A stretch of DNA of 64,000 nt from Deltaproteobacteria bacterium (lineage in GTDB: Bacteria; Desulfobacterota; Syntrophobacteria; Syntrophobacterales; Syntrophobacteraceae): contig JAJXYD010000001.1 of the NCBI GenBank assembly GCA_021780695.1, forward strand, positions 239,506 through 303,505. Direction: 5' to 3'. How positions within the stretch are numbered: the first letter of the stretch is position 1; each line of letters opens with the position of its first letter. A program made the position numbers and the translations under genes. Below the pieces are notes generated by a model. It searched no databases, was not told the origin of the DNA, and saw nothing but the letters and a program-made list of their open reading frames with translations. Below, in pieces: positions 55,721 to 64,000 of the stretch.

Positions 55721-57076
55721 ATGTTCGATAATCTTTCGGGAAAATTTGAAAAAGTATTTAAGAACCTGCGCGGCATGGGCAAGCTCTCCGAAGCCAATAT
55801 TAAAGAGGCGCTAAGAGAAGTCCGAATGGCCCTTCTCGAGGCCGATGTCCACTACAAGGTCGCCAAAGATTTTATCGCGGCTATAAGTGAGAGGGCCGTA
55901 GGGCAGGAAGTCATGCAAAGCCTTACCCCCGGCCAGCAGGTCATAAAGATTGTAAACGAGGAGTTGACCGCCCTTATGGGGGGAAGCGCCGAGCCGCTCA
56001 AGCTTTCCGGCAAGCCCCCGGTCTCCGTCATGATGGTTGGCCTGCAGGGGGCTGGAAAAACTACCACTACCGGAAAACTTGCCCGAAAGCTTTCAAAAGA
56101 GGGACGCCGCCCCTGTCTTGTTCCTGCCGATGTCTACAGACCCGCTGCCATCGATCAGCTGATTACCCTTGCCGGACAGCTGAAACTGCCTGTCTATGCC
56201 TCGAATTCCAGCCAGTCGCCCGAAAAGATCGTCCAGGAGGCTTTGATTTTCGCCGGGCAGCAAAATTGCGATGTCCTCCTGGTGGATACCGCCGGCCGTC
56301 TTCATGTTGACGCCGAACTGATGGACGAACTCTTCCGACTAAAAAAGATTCTTTCGCCGGCTGAAATACTTCTGGTGGCCGATGCTATGACCGGCCAGGA
56401 TGCCGTGCAGGTAGCCGGGGCGTTTAATGAAAAGCTGGGGCTTACCGGAGTGGTTCTGACCAAACTTGACGGCGACGCCCGTGGCGGAGCCGCCCTGTCG
56501 ATTCGCTCTGTTACCGGCTGCCCCATTAAGTTCGTCGGGATGGGCGAGAAAATGGACGCCCTGGAAGTCTTTTACCCCGACAGGATGAGTTCGCGCATTC
56601 TCGGAATGGGCGATGTCCTTACGATGATTGAAAAGGCCCAGGAGGCCTTTGACGAAAAACAAGCCGAAGAGATCGCGCGCAAGTTCAGGCAGGATTCCTT
56701 TACCCTCGAAGACTTTCTTAGCCAACTGCAGCAGGTTAAAAAACTTGGCTCTTTCGAACAGATTTTGGGCATGCTCCCCGGTATGGGGGCCTTGAAGGAA
56801 CTAAAGAAGCTAAAGGTCGATGAGAAGGAATTTGTGCGCATGGAGGCCATCATCCATTCGATGACCAAAGAGGAGCGCAGAAACGTCGACATAATGAATG
56901 CCGGTCGGAGGCGTAGGATTGCTAACGGCAGCGGAACGAGCGTTCAGGACGTTAACCGGCTGTTAAAAGGCTATGAGGATTCTCGCAAAATGATGCGGCA
57001 AATGATGGGTGCCGGAGGGGCAACCAAGAAAAAGAAGGGGAAAGTCAGACGAAAAGGTTCATTTTTCCCTTTTTAA
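55721..57076 (+). CDS. ffh: Signal recognition particle protein Ffh
   Basis: The 451-residue protein has the N domain, the G domain with GLQGAGKTTTTGKL, DVYRPAAIDQL, DTAGR and TKLDGDARGG, and the Met-rich M domain with MLPGMG, RRRRIANGSG and MMRQMMG. It binds signal sequences and the 4.5S RNA to target membrane proteins. The basic tail KKKKGKVRRKG is normal for this group. It is the first gene of the translation cluster, with 168 bp before rpsP. Confidence 0.96.
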   Translation: MFDNLSGKFEKVFKNLRGMGKLSEANIKEALREVRMALLEADVHYKVAKDFIAAISERAVGQEVMQSLTPGQQVIKIVNEELTALMGGSAEPLKLSGKPPVSVMMVGLQGAGKTTTTGKLARKLSKEGRRPCLVPADVYRPAAIDQLITLAGQLKLPVYASNSSQSPEKIVQEALIFAGQQNCDVLLVDTAGRLHVDAELMDELFRLKKILSPAEILLVADAMTGQDAVQVAGAFNEKLGLTGVVLTKLDGDARGGAALSIRSVTGCPIKFVGMGEKMDALEVFYPDRMSSRILGMGDVLTMIEKAQEAFDEKQAEEIARKFRQDSFTLEDFLSQLQQVKKLGSFEQILGMLPGMGALKELKKLKVDEKEFVRMEAIIHSMTKEERRNVDIMNAGRRRRIANGSGTSVQDVNRLLKGYEDSRKMMRQMMGAGGATKKKKGKVRRKGSFFPF

Positions 57077-57244
57077 TCTAGTCATTATGCATTATATAAG
57101 TTTCTTTTACCTGGCTGAGAAGAGGCGGTTGTGTGCCGTTGGCCGGGAACACGCTCGAAAATGTTTATTCCAATATGCAGACGCCTCGATGGGCGTTGAA
57201 GTTCCGCACACTGTGTGTGGATTAGAACAGGAGGTCTAGGGTTA

Positions 57245-57490
57245 ATGCCGGTTAAAATTCGTTTGGCACGTGGCGGAAGAAAGAAAAGACCGTTCTACAG
57301 GATTGTTGTAGCCTCCTCCGAGGCACCGCGCGATGGCAGGTTCATTGAAAATATCGGAACCTACAATCCGCTCCCCATGGAAACCGAGGTCAAGATCAAC
57401 AGCGAAAGGCTCCAATACTGGCTGGGACAGGGCGCAAAACCAACCGATACAGTTGCCGGTCTTATAAAAAGATATGCGAATCTGAGCTGA
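57245..57490 (+). CDS. rpsP: 30S ribosomal protein S16
   Basis: The 81-residue protein starts [20 protein letters not shown] and has the family stretch [20 protein letters not shown] lies upstream of the ATG at 57245, ruling out an earlier in-frame start. The order rpsP-khpA-rimM-trmD-rplS is widely conserved. Confidence 0.97.
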   Translation: MPVKIRLARGGRKKRPFYRIVVASSEAPRDGRFIENIGTYNPLPMETEVKINSERLQYWLGQGAKPTDTVAGLIKRYANLS

Positions 57491-57530
57491 ATTTCCAATT
57501 GATCGTCAGCGCATTAACCCGGAGGAAGTC

Positions 57531-57764
57531 ATGTTGAAAGAACTCGTCGAGTTTATGGCGCGTGCTTTGGTTGATAACCCGGAGAAGGTCAGAGTTTCCG
57601 AAATAGAGGGTGAGCAGACCTCCGTTATCGAACTTCGGGTGGCCAAAGAGGACCTTGGCAAAGTTATCGGGAAGCAGGGTCGTACTGCCCGCGCCATGAG
57701 AACGCTCCTCAGCGCTGCATCGACCAAGATTCGCAAAAGGGCCGTTCTGGAGATAATCGAGTAG
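57531..57764 (+). CDS. khpA: KH-domain RNA-binding protein KhpA
   Basis: This 77-residue protein has a single KH domain with the GxxG loop [17 protein letters not shown]. KhpA binds RNA with KhpB and affects cell-size and translation in some Gram-positives; the role in this group is not established. It lies between rpsP and rimM as usual. Confidence 0.92.
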   Translation: MLKELVEFMARALVDNPEKVRVSEIEGEQTSVIELRVAKEDLGKVIGKQGRTARAMRTLLSAASTKIRKRAVLEIIE

Positions 57765-57769
57765 CTGAG

Positions 57770-58282
57770 ATGGAAGAGCCCCTCCTGGTTGCCATAGGGA
57801 AGGCAGCAAAAGCCCACGGGGTCTTGGGCGCATTAAAGGTCCATCCTTATGGGGAAACCTTTGAGGCGGTAAAAAAGGGTGAGCACCTCTTTTGGTGTGA
57901 AGGTTCGGTTCGGCATCCATTGAGGCTTGCGGCTTTGCGAGCGCAAAATCGGGTTTGGATCGTTGAGTTCGAAGAGGTAACCAGCCGGGAGCAGGCGGAA
58001 GAATTGAGGGGCAAGGAGATCTTTATCGAAAGGGATCGTTTGCCCGGTTTAGCCGAAGGTGAATACTATCAGTTTCAACTGATAGGCCTCCTGGTTGAGA
58101 CCACGCAGGGTAGAGAGCTTGGTATCCTCAAGGCCGTTTTGGAAACCGGAGGCAACGATGTCTATGTTGTAGAGGGTAGCGGCGCGGAAGTGCTCGTGCC
58201 TGCAATTGAGGAGGTCGTTGTCGAGGTAGATCTGGCGAAGGGGAAAATCATAGTTGATTTGCCCGAAGGCCTCGAAGCATGA
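57770..58282 (+). CDS. rimM: Ribosome maturation factor RimM
   Basis: The 170-residue protein has the N-terminal [22 protein letters not shown] and a C-terminal PRC-barrel with [22 protein letters not shown] and [11 protein letters not shown]. It helps 16S rRNA 3'-domain folding. It begins five bases after khpA and overlaps trmD by four bases. Confidence 0.95.
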   Translation: MEEPLLVAIGKAAKAHGVLGALKVHPYGETFEAVKKGEHLFWCEGSVRHPLRLAALRAQNRVWIVEFEEVTSREQAEELRGKEIFIERDRLPGLAEGEYYQFQLIGLLVETTQGRELGILKAVLETGGNDVYVVEGSGAEVLVPAIEEVVVEVDLAKGKIIVDLPEGLEA

Positions 58283-59004
58283 TCTTTGACATCCTTACGA
58301 TTTTCCCGTCAATGTTTTCTTCCCCACTGCGGGAAGGCATGATTGGAAAGGCCCGCGAACGCGACCTCATCCAGGTTAGGGTGCATAATATTCGCGATTT
58401 CGCCTTCGACAAGCACCATATGACCGACGACCGGCCCTTCGGGGGCGGTGAGGGTATGGTGATGAAGCCCGAACCCATTGTCGGGGCCCTACGCGCAATC
58501 GAGGCAGGCGGTCCCGAGGCAAGATGCATATTGCTTACGCCCCAGGGGCGGCTTTTTAGTCAGGAGATTGCCCGAGGCCTGAGCAAGCTGTCGCGCATAG
58601 TCTTGATCTGCGGAAGATATGAGGGTGTTGACGAACGGGTCGCCCAACATTTTACCGATGACCAGATTTCCATTGGCGACTATGTTCTAACGGGTGGAGA
58701 GCTTGCCGCCATGGTGATAGTCGACGCTGTTGCCCGGCTCATTCCCGGGGTGCTCGGCAATGTTGGATCAGCCCTGGAGGATTCTTTTACCCAACCCGTG
58801 CTTGAGCATCCTCAGTATACGCGGCCAAGGGATTTCGAGGGAATGGGCGTTCCTCCCGTGCTGCTTTGCGGCAATCATGAAACGATTCGCCGCTGGAGAA
58901 GAGGGCAGGCGCTGAAGAGGACCAGTTTGCGGCGGCCCGATCTTTTCGCCGCCCTGGAGCTGAGCGCCGAGGATCGCCAACTGTTGGAAGAAATTGAAAC
59001 GTAG
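58279..59004 (+). CDS. trmD: tRNA (guanine-N1-)-methyltransferase TrmD
   Basis: The 241-residue SPOUT enzyme has [35 protein letters not shown] and the knot [15 protein letters not shown]. It methylates G37 next to the anticodon to prevent frameshifting. The ATG overlaps the rimM stop. Confidence 0.97.
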   Translation: MIFDILTIFPSMFSSPLREGMIGKARERDLIQVRVHNIRDFAFDKHHMTDDRPFGGGEGMVMKPEPIVGALRAIEAGGPEARCILLTPQGRLFSQEIARGLSKLSRIVLICGRYEGVDERVAQHFTDDQISIGDYVLTGGELAAMVIVDAVARLIPGVLGNVGSALEDSFTQPVLEHPQYTRPRDFEGMGVPPVLLCGNHETIRRWRRGQALKRTSLRRPDLFAALELSAEDRQLLEEIET

Positions 59005-59017
59005 GCAAGGAAAGCTC

Positions 59018-59596
59018 TTGTTTGAAAGTCGCATGGGTCAGCTTTATTTAGCGCTTGCGCATTATCCGGTCTTAAACAGGGTAGGCGAGACAATCGCTTC
59101 GGCGATTACAAATCTCGACCTTCACGATCTGGCGCGGTCGTGTTGTACCTTCGGTGTGCCGGTCTGCTATATCGTTACACCTCTTAAAGACCAGCAAGAT
59201 CTTGCCGCTAGACTTACCAGCCACTGGATAGAGGGGGTGGGCGGAGAAATCCTTCCCGAGAGGCGTGAGGCCTTAAAGCTTCTAAAAGTCGTGGAAAGCC
59301 TCTCTGCGGCTGTAGAAGATATTACCCGAAGGCAAGGACAAAAACCGCTGCTCTGGGTAACCTCGGCAAAGACCAGGGAAAATGGGTTGACGCACAGCCA
59401 GGCTCGACAGGCGCTTGAAAAGGAAAAGCAATCTTTTTTGCTTGTCCTTGGAACGGGCTGGGGGCTTGCACCCGAAATTTTCGACATCGCCGATGCGGTT
59501 CTCGAACCCATTACAGGCGTAAACGGCTACAATCACCTTCCCGTGCGCTCCGCCGCTTCTATCTTCATGGACCGGCTGTTGGGAAGATCGAATTAA
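59018..59596 (+). CDS. SPOUT-like RNA methyltransferase domain protein (PF09936 type)
   Basis: The 192-residue protein reads [22 protein letters not shown] and [17 protein letters not shown] at the N-terminus, [24 protein letters not shown] in the middle and [19 protein letters not shown] at the end. This is the PF09936 SPOUT family, often fused to or next to trmD in this phylum. It probably methylates RNA; the site is unknown. The TTG at 59018 has AAGGA upstream; the ATG at 59033 is an alternative. It sits between trmD and rplS. Confidence 0.82.
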   Translation: MFESRMGQLYLALAHYPVLNRVGETIASAITNLDLHDLARSCCTFGVPVCYIVTPLKDQQDLAARLTSHWIEGVGGEILPERREALKLLKVVESLSAAVEDITRRQGQKPLLWVTSAKTRENGLTHSQARQALEKEKQSFLLVLGTGWGLAPEIFDIADAVLEPITGVNGYNHLPVRSAASIFMDRLLGRSN

Positions 59597-59609
59597 TGGA
59601 GGAATGAAA

Positions 59610-59972
59610 ATGGCTATGAGTATGCTTCAAATGATCGAAAGTGATCACATGCGCTTCGACATTCCTGCCTTCAGGATTGGCGATACGGTAAAGGTCCACG
59701 TGAAAATCCGGGAAGGAGATAAGGAGCGCATCCAGGTGTTTGAGGGCGTGGTGATTCGTACCCACAGGGCTAAAATGGGTGCTACGGTAACTGTGCGCAA
59801 GGTGTCCTACGGGGTTGGAGTTGAGCGTATTTTCCCTGTCCATTCCCCGCAGGTGGAAAGAATTGAGATTTTGCGCAGAGGCCGTATTCGAAGGTCCCGG
59901 CTTTACTATCTTCGAAAGAGGGTTGGAAAGGCTGCCAGAATTCGCGAAAAGCGGGAAGCGACAAAAGCCTAG
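59610..59972 (+). CDS. rplS: 50S ribosomal protein L19
   Basis: The 120-residue protein has [29 protein letters not shown] and the [23 protein letters not shown] end. The ATG at 59610 is used because GGAGG is seven bases upstream; the ATG at 59604 is too close. It closes the translation cluster. Confidence 0.96.
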   Translation: MAMSMLQMIESDHMRFDIPAFRIGDTVKVHVKIREGDKERIQVFEGVVIRTHRAKMGATVTVRKVSYGVGVERIFPVHSPQVERIEILRRGRIRRSRLYYLRKRVGKAARIREKREATKA

Positions 59973-59993
59973 CCCTGCTCAAAGGTTCCCATA

Positions 59994-60020
59994 CCGGGCC
60001 GGATCTTTTGTCCGGCCCGG
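59994..60020 (+). terminator. Strong GC hairpin after rplS
   Basis: CCGGGCCGGA (59994-60003) pairs perfectly with TCCGGCCCGG (60011-60020) around a 7-nt loop. The following bases are C-rich without a T run, so it may act as an attenuating or Rho-assisted terminator. Confidence 0.6.
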
Positions 60021-60195
60021 CCCCTCGCACTCTCTTATAACTTCTCCGGAAGCCCGCTTTTGGTCCGCTCTTGTGGAATTGCTCTATTTGCCCTATCTTG
60101 TCTAATACTTGTCCTGTTACAAATAACGGCTATGTGAGGAAATGGAATAGTAAGGGGGATTAAATCCGCCGGTAGGTATAGAACGAGGAGGGCTT

Positions 60196-61029
60196 ATGAA
60201 GCATATCGAAGGAACTTTCAGAGGTTTACGGGAGGCTGATATTTATTACCAGGGTTGGCTTCCCGATGGTGATGTCAAAGCCGTCCTTTTTCTTGTCCAT
60301 GGCTTGGGGGAGCACTGCGGGCGCTACACCCGTCACGTAAATTATTTCGTCCCCCGGGGCTATGCCATCTACGGACTCGATCACCTCGGGCATGGCAGGT
60401 CGAGTGGAGAACGCGAGGTAATCGAAAACTTTTCCGATTATCTAAAACCGCTGCCTGCATATCATCGCATGGTAAAAGAGTGGCAGCCCGGCAAGTCCGT
60501 TTTCATACTTGGCCACAGCATGGGGGGGCTTATCACCTGCACCTATTTGCTGGATCACTCGGACGATTTCAAGGGCGCTGTGATTTCGGCTCCGGCCATA
60601 AAGATAAGAGAAAACATTTCAGCCTTCACCATTATGGTGGGCAAGATCGTGGCTCGCATCGCTCCAAAAGCCGGAATCCTTCCTTTGAACCCCTCCGGTG
60701 TCTCCCGCGATCCGGAAGCGGTCAAGGCTTATATAAATGATCCTCTGGTCTATCACGGTAAAACTCGAGCAAAACTTGCGGCCGAAATTCTAAAGGCAAC
60801 GATTCGGCTCTCCGGCCAAATGGATAAAATCACGCTGCCCTTTATCGTTATTCAGGGCAGTGGTGATCAAATTGTCGATCCCGGGGGGGCGCAATTACTC
60901 TATGACTGCGCTGGGTCAAAGGATAAGACGATTAAAGTCTACGATGGCCTCTACCACGAAATCCACAACGAACCCGAGCGTGACGTGATGTTTAAAGATG
61001 TTGAGACTTGGCTTGAAGCGCACCTGTAG
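60196..61029 (+). CDS. Monoacylglycerol-lipase-like alpha/beta hydrolase
   Basis: The 277-residue protein has the family's FLVHGLGEHCGRY, LDHLGHGRSSGER, nucleophile S108 in GHSMGG, acid in IQGSGDQIVDP and catalytic His in YDGLYHEIHNEP. These are marks of monoacylglycerol lipases and lysophospholipases (serine aminopeptidase S33-like). It is likely cytoplasmic, as no signal peptide is seen. GAGGAGG precedes the ATG. Monocistronic. Confidence 0.88.
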   Translation: MKHIEGTFRGLREADIYYQGWLPDGDVKAVLFLVHGLGEHCGRYTRHVNYFVPRGYAIYGLDHLGHGRSSGEREVIENFSDYLKPLPAYHRMVKEWQPGKSVFILGHSMGGLITCTYLLDHSDDFKGAVISAPAIKIRENISAFTIMVGKIVARIAPKAGILPLNPSGVSRDPEAVKAYINDPLVYHGKTRAKLAAEILKATIRLSGQMDKITLPFIVIQGSGDQIVDPGGAQLLYDCAGSKDKTIKVYDGLYHEIHNEPERDVMFKDVETWLEAHL

Positions 61030-61111
61030 CTGCGTTAAAAAGGTTTATGGCTCCAACGGGAGTCCGCTTGTTGTCAGCAGGAAAAAAGATCTCTTTTAAG
61101 GGCCGTTTTAA

Positions 61112-61633
61112 ATGCTTATCAGTACCTACACGACCGAACTCGTGCGTCTTTCGTGCGGCTCCCAAAGCGATTCGAAGGACTTGGTGATTTATCTGGAGCG
61201 GGATATAAGCGAGGTTATCCCCTATCTCAACACCGTGTTTGAGGGATTTCAATATACAAAGGAGCCCCGTTCGGTTTCCTTCCGGTTAAATGGAAAACTG
61301 GTGGTGGTCCATCCCCGAAAAATCTGCGTAAGCGCTCCGGGCGACAGGGTTGATGCCCAAAATATCAGCGAATGGCTGCGGGAAAAAATCAACGACATCT
61401 GGGAGCGAAAGGATCAAATCCAGCCCCGCTTCGAAAACCCTTCCAGCCCGAAGGTGCTTGAAATCCTGAGATTTTTGCCCAAGACAAACTGCGGTCTTTG
61501 CGGCGAAAAAACATGCACCGTCTTTGCCGCCAAAGTTTCGAAGGGAGACAGGGGGCCCCGGGACTGCACGCCCCTTACCGCAGAGCAGAGGGAAAAACTC
61601 GTAAAATATCTTGGGCGATTTAACTTTGGATGA
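61112..61633 (+). CDS. Protein with C-terminal [4Fe-4S] domain (PF04060-like)
   Basis: The 173-residue protein has an N-terminal domain of about 110 residues with mixed strands and helices that I do not recognise, followed by FLPKTNCGLCGEKTCTVFAAKVSKG with a further Cys (RDCTPL), matching the Fe-S domain found in corrinoid Fe-S protein and RnfB. It could be an electron-transfer or corrinoid-linked protein. No corrinoid or Rnf gene is nearby. AAGGG lies upstream of the ATG. Confidence 0.78.
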   Translation: MLISTYTTELVRLSCGSQSDSKDLVIYLERDISEVIPYLNTVFEGFQYTKEPRSVSFRLNGKLVVVHPRKICVSAPGDRVDAQNISEWLREKINDIWERKDQIQPRFENPSSPKVLEILRFLPKTNCGLCGEKTCTVFAAKVSKGDRGPRDCTPLTAEQREKLVKYLGRFNFG

Positions 61634-61734
61634 GTTTGAACCGAAGGTAGTAAACCCGCTTGGAAAAGTGGGAGTGGTCCCCCATAAGAAGCAGCCCAAA
61701 GGCCAAGAGAAGATGATCTTTACCTCGGTAATGA

Positions 61735-61766
61735 GTGGCCCGGAAATTTAGAGCTTTCCGGGCCAC
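61735..61766. terminator. Perfect 12-bp hairpin between convergent genes
   Basis: GTGGCCCGGAAA (61735-61746) pairs with TTTCCGGGCCAC (61755-61766) around an 8-nt loop. It lies between the Fe-S protein gene and the convergent SYLF gene; no long T run follows. Confidence 0.6.
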
Positions 61767-61778
61767 GGCAATAGCCCC

Positions 61779-62441
61779 CTAATATCTGTCCAGCACCCTT
61801 TGGAGCAGCCTGGCTCCCGCAGGCACTCTGACCCTGCCTGTTAGAATTTGCTCGGGCGTTACATACCTGTGGTAATATTGAGCGTTGGCATCGTTTCTTG
61901 CCGCGATTATGGTTCCTTCAACAGAAATACCGCCAAAAAGACCCTGGCTGAGGCTGTAGGCGTAGACTGCGGCGAGCGGAGTCACGCCCGCTTCGGCCGT
62001 GCGTCCAACCGGACCAGCCGCCACGCTGACATCGGCGCCAAGTTGAATATTCCCACCCCTGGAAAAGGCTCTTACCGCCTCAGGGGTATTTAGAACGAAA
62101 ACAAATTCGGTTACCTGGGCGCCAATTTGCAGGCCGAAGCCCGCACCTCCGGTTCCGATGGCCGAAGGTCCGCTCCAGCCTCTGCGTGTGCGCGCCAGCA
62201 CCACCCCTGTTCCCCCCCGGCCACTGAAAATAAAGCCGGCCTTAAATACCGTCATAATAGCCAACCCTCTTGCATCTCTTAGTACCTCGGGAGGGATGGA
62301 CCTTTCCGGAATCTGCCTGAACCTTTGGATGATGGCGACTGCCTGGTTTACGTCGTGTTGCATATCGGCCAGGGCACAGGTCGAATTGATTGTCGTACCT
62401 GTCAAAAGCAATAGGAAAATGGGTAAAAAGCGTTTAAGCAT
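61779..62441 (-). CDS. Exported SYLF-domain protein (Ysc84/DUF500)
   Basis: The 220-residue protein has a Sec signal (about residues 1-25) and a SYLF domain: IPPEVLRDARGLAIMTVFKAGFIFSGRGGTGVVLAR, GFGLQIGAQVTEFVFVLN and LGADVSVAAGPVGR. SYLF domains bind lipids; the bacterial role is not settled. The ATG at 62441 has AAAGGA five bases upstream. Monocistronic. Confidence 0.87.
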   Translation of the reverse strand: MLKRFLPIFLLLLTGTTINSTCALADMQHDVNQAVAIIQRFRQIPERSIPPEVLRDARGLAIMTVFKAGFIFSGRGGTGVVLARTRRGWSGPSAIGTGGAGFGLQIGAQVTEFVFVLNTPEAVRAFSRGGNIQLGADVSVAAGPVGRTAEAGVTPLAAVYAYSLSQGLFGGISVEGTIIAARNDANAQYYHRYVTPEQILTGRVRVPAGARLLQRVLDRY

Positions 62442-62474
62442 AAATATCCTTTCTATGCACGACCGCACTCGGCC

Positions 62475-62861
62475 TCAATCCTCTATAAGGACGTCGTTCT
62501 CCGTATCGGAATGTTGCGGATCGTAAGCCCTGGTGTTAAAGCAGACTAGAAGGTTGGGGCTACAGCCGATATTTTTGAAGGCATGCGATACTCCTGGGGG
62601 GATAGTGAATCGCACACACTCGCCTTCTGCCACCACCGACTCTTTGCTCTCCCGGCCCTCGCGAATACGAACCAAAGCAGGGCCATATACGACGACAGTC
62701 TCCATTCCGATGCGGTGACGGTGATTGCCCCGAACGGCCCCGGGCTCGGTGACCACGACGTGCGCATTGCTCTGAGCCCTTAGAGTTTCCGGGGCAAGAG
62801 GTTCGAAAACCGCTCCACGCGCATCGCTATAGACCCTGATTTTATCTATGGCAACCGTCAT
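62475..62861 (-). CDS. Single-domain cupin protein
   Basis: This 128-residue protein has the cupin motifs: RGNHRHRIGMETVVVYG with metal-binding His residues, and FTIPPGVSHAFKNIG. The sequence DARGAVFEPLAPETL at the start is shared with sugar-modifying cupins and FdtA-like proteins of surface polysaccharide pathways, but the substrate is unknown. The ATG at 62861 is used as the frame's earliest with a fair ribosome-binding site (TTTGGAAACTG); an upstream Met at 62897 is possible. Confidence 0.78.
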   Translation of the reverse strand: MTVAIDKIRVYSDARGAVFEPLAPETLRAQSNAHVVVTEPGAVRGNHRHRIGMETVVVYGPALVRIREGRESKESVVAEGECVRFTIPPGVSHAFKNIGCSPNLLVCFNTRAYDPQHSDTENDVLIED

Positions 62862-62943
62862 CAGTTTCCAAATCGTTTCTTCTTCCCTGCGGTGCACGAC
62901 TGCAGTCGTTTCGCGTTGACCGGGAGGTCCAATGGTTTATCGC

Positions 62944-63162
62944 TCACACTTTAGATTTTGCCCAATTGACAGTCAGGGTTTCCCCGCCCTTGCCCCAACT
63001 GTCCGAGTCCATCTCTTCGATGGCGACCAGAACCGACTGAGGGGGTTTCCCCATGACATCGACAAGAACCTGCGTTACGCCTTTGATGATTTGGGCTTTC
63101 TGATCAGCGGTGGCGCCTGGGGAACCGACTGCTTTTGCCATTTTAATGTTAACAAAGGGCAT
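62944..63162 (-). CDS. 4-oxalocrotonate tautomerase-family protein
   Basis: The 72-residue protein begins MPFVNIKMAKA, so Pro is exposed after Met removal and can be the catalytic base of the tautomerase family. The segment ATADQKAQIIKGVTQVLVDVMGKPPQSVLVAIEEMD fits as well. The reaction is unknown. AGGAGG lies seven bases before the ATG. Confidence 0.9.
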   Translation of the reverse strand: MPFVNIKMAKAVGSPGATADQKAQIIKGVTQVLVDVMGKPPQSVLVAIEEMDSDSWGKGGETLTVNWAKSKV

Positions 63163-63256
63163 AAAATTTCCTCCTTTTTTTGTTTAGGGAAATGAAATAA
63201 TGTTCGAACCGGGTCAATTCAAACCTTTAGCCTTTTTCAGGAAAGTCCGCTCTACT

Positions 63257-63919
63257 CTATTGATTTTTCAATACAATATTGTCAACCGTAATTGTAATTC
63301 TGATATATTTAATGTCCTCAGGTTTTGAAGTCGCTAAAGGTATTTCTAGTTTATTCCATTTACCTGGTTTTAAGGGTTTTGTATATGATTTACTCATTGA
63401 GGTTAAAGAGTTTAACCATTGGGTATAAGAATCTGGCCCGGATGGGTTAAAAGAGGGTCCGTAACGCATGTGCAGAGTGAATCCTGAAATTTCGGACATG
63501 TAAGGATTGCCAACATTCAAACTGAGCTTAGGGCTATTTCGGTTAGAATCAATCCCATTGGAACTTATATACAGGGAACCAAAATTTGTGTCCAACCTGT
63601 GAATAGACTTAGGTGTATCATCTAAAATGCACGATTTATACTTGTTCGCGTCCGAGTCTAGTACTGCATACTTTGTTGCAAGTACATTAAAAGAAGAGTC
63701 GAGATTAGTGATTTTACGTTCATTATTAAAACGTTCCGACTTGAGTTCTTGCGTAACACCGGTTAATTGCAACTGAAGACTGTGGATTTGTGCTTTGAGA
63801 TGTGCTATCTCCGTTTGCTGCTCTTTGACAATTTGCGGGCTATGAGCGATCCGCGACAGCTTATCACATCCACCTAGTGTTACGTTCCTTAAATTCAGTG
63901 ATATATAATTAGGCCGCAC
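63257..63919 (-). CDS. Coiled-coil protein with DUF3251-like C-terminal domain
   Basis: The 220-residue product has a Cys-preceded motif VTLGGC at residues 13-18, a coiled coil at about 30-75 (EQQTEIAHLKAQIHSLQLQL), and a C-terminal beta-rich domain (SEISGFTLHMRYGPSFN, PLKPGKWNKLEIPLA, IKYIRITITVDNIVL) that resembles DUF3251 lipoproteins. The GTG start at 63919 has no good ribosome-binding site and no hydrophobic signal sequence precedes the lipobox-like VTLGGC. Another frame reads MELYGKALCGLIIYH just upstream, so a frameshift near 63880 is possible. Base use is more AT-rich than its neighbours. Confidence 0.55.
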   Translation of the reverse strand: MRPNYISLNLRNVTLGGCDKLSRIAHSPQIVKEQQTEIAHLKAQIHSLQLQLTGVTQELKSERFNNERKITNLDSSFNVLATKYAVLDSDANKYKSCILDDTPKSIHRLDTNFGSLYISSNGIDSNRNSPKLSLNVGNPYMSEISGFTLHMRYGPSFNPSGPDSYTQWLNSLTSMSKSYTKPLKPGKWNKLEIPLATSKPEDIKYIRITITVDNIVLKNQ

Positions 63920-64000
63920 AGGGCTTTCCCGTATAGTTCCATTTGAAGGGCGCCGCCTTTTTTTCGTTATAGCTTTTTATGTAAAGCATGATGTTTTGTA

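Overview
The window looks like chromosomal DNA of a mid-GC anaerobic member of the Desulfobacterota (former Deltaproteobacteria), probably a sulfate reducer or syntroph. The pointers are a periplasmic HynAB-type [NiFe] hydrogenase with HypC and a maturation protease, an EtfBA pair, a DVU0524-like gene overlapping flgM, a molybdopterin-binding protein with a Cys-rich tail, and a PF09936-type SPOUT protein between trmD and rplS. No species can be named from the sequence alone. There is no CRISPR array, intact insertion sequence, prophage or rRNA operon; most of the window is ordinary core genome with some lineage-specific genes.

Layout. 1-8 kb: 5' part of cheA behind cheY (minus strand), hisH-hisF, a DUF4177-like protein, a D,D-carboxypeptidase with a histone-like basic tail, mreB, a molybdopterin-binding protein and a FlK-type thioesterase facing a LysR regulator. 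9-19 kb: DUF4301 protein, secreted parvulin isomerase, thiL-thiD-receiver/histidine-kinase operon, der, a 57-residue HTH-like gene, panD and metK. 19-30 kb: a degenerate superfamily II helicase, a double-module M16 peptidase, radical SAM and RDD proteins, initiator tRNA with promoter and terminator, DUF2251 protein, and an aminotransferase-cyclodeaminase pair. 30-40 kb: lone receiver, etfBA, orphan PstS-like protein, alpha/beta hydrolase, flgM with a DVU0524-like gene, a small Cys-motif protein with a diguanylate cyclase, queH-DUF1285 and a chemoreceptor.

40-51 kb: one long minus-strand series folP-glmM-coaX-ldcA-serine hydrolase-mpl, which joins folate, cell-wall precursor, CoA and murein-peptide recycling functions; then an Uma2-like gene remnant and the hydrogenase operon hynA-hynB-protease-hypC-membrane protein. 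51-64 kb: an MsbA-like ABC exporter, a secreted glycoside-hydrolase-like protein, the translation cluster ffh-rpsP-khpA-rimM-trmD-SPOUT-rplS, a lipase-like hydrolase, an Fe-S domain protein, SYLF, cupin and tautomerase genes, and a coiled-coil protein near the right edge.

No single stretch is clearly a new multi-gene system. The most unusual items are the helicase-like protein with an intact Walker A motif but lost motifs III and VI, the basic-tailed carboxypeptidase, the two 20-bp tandem repeats in front of the flgM operon, the C1:U72 initiator tRNA, and possible RNA elements in gene-free stretches at 16.8-17.4, 34.2-34.5 and 38.2-38.7 kb.
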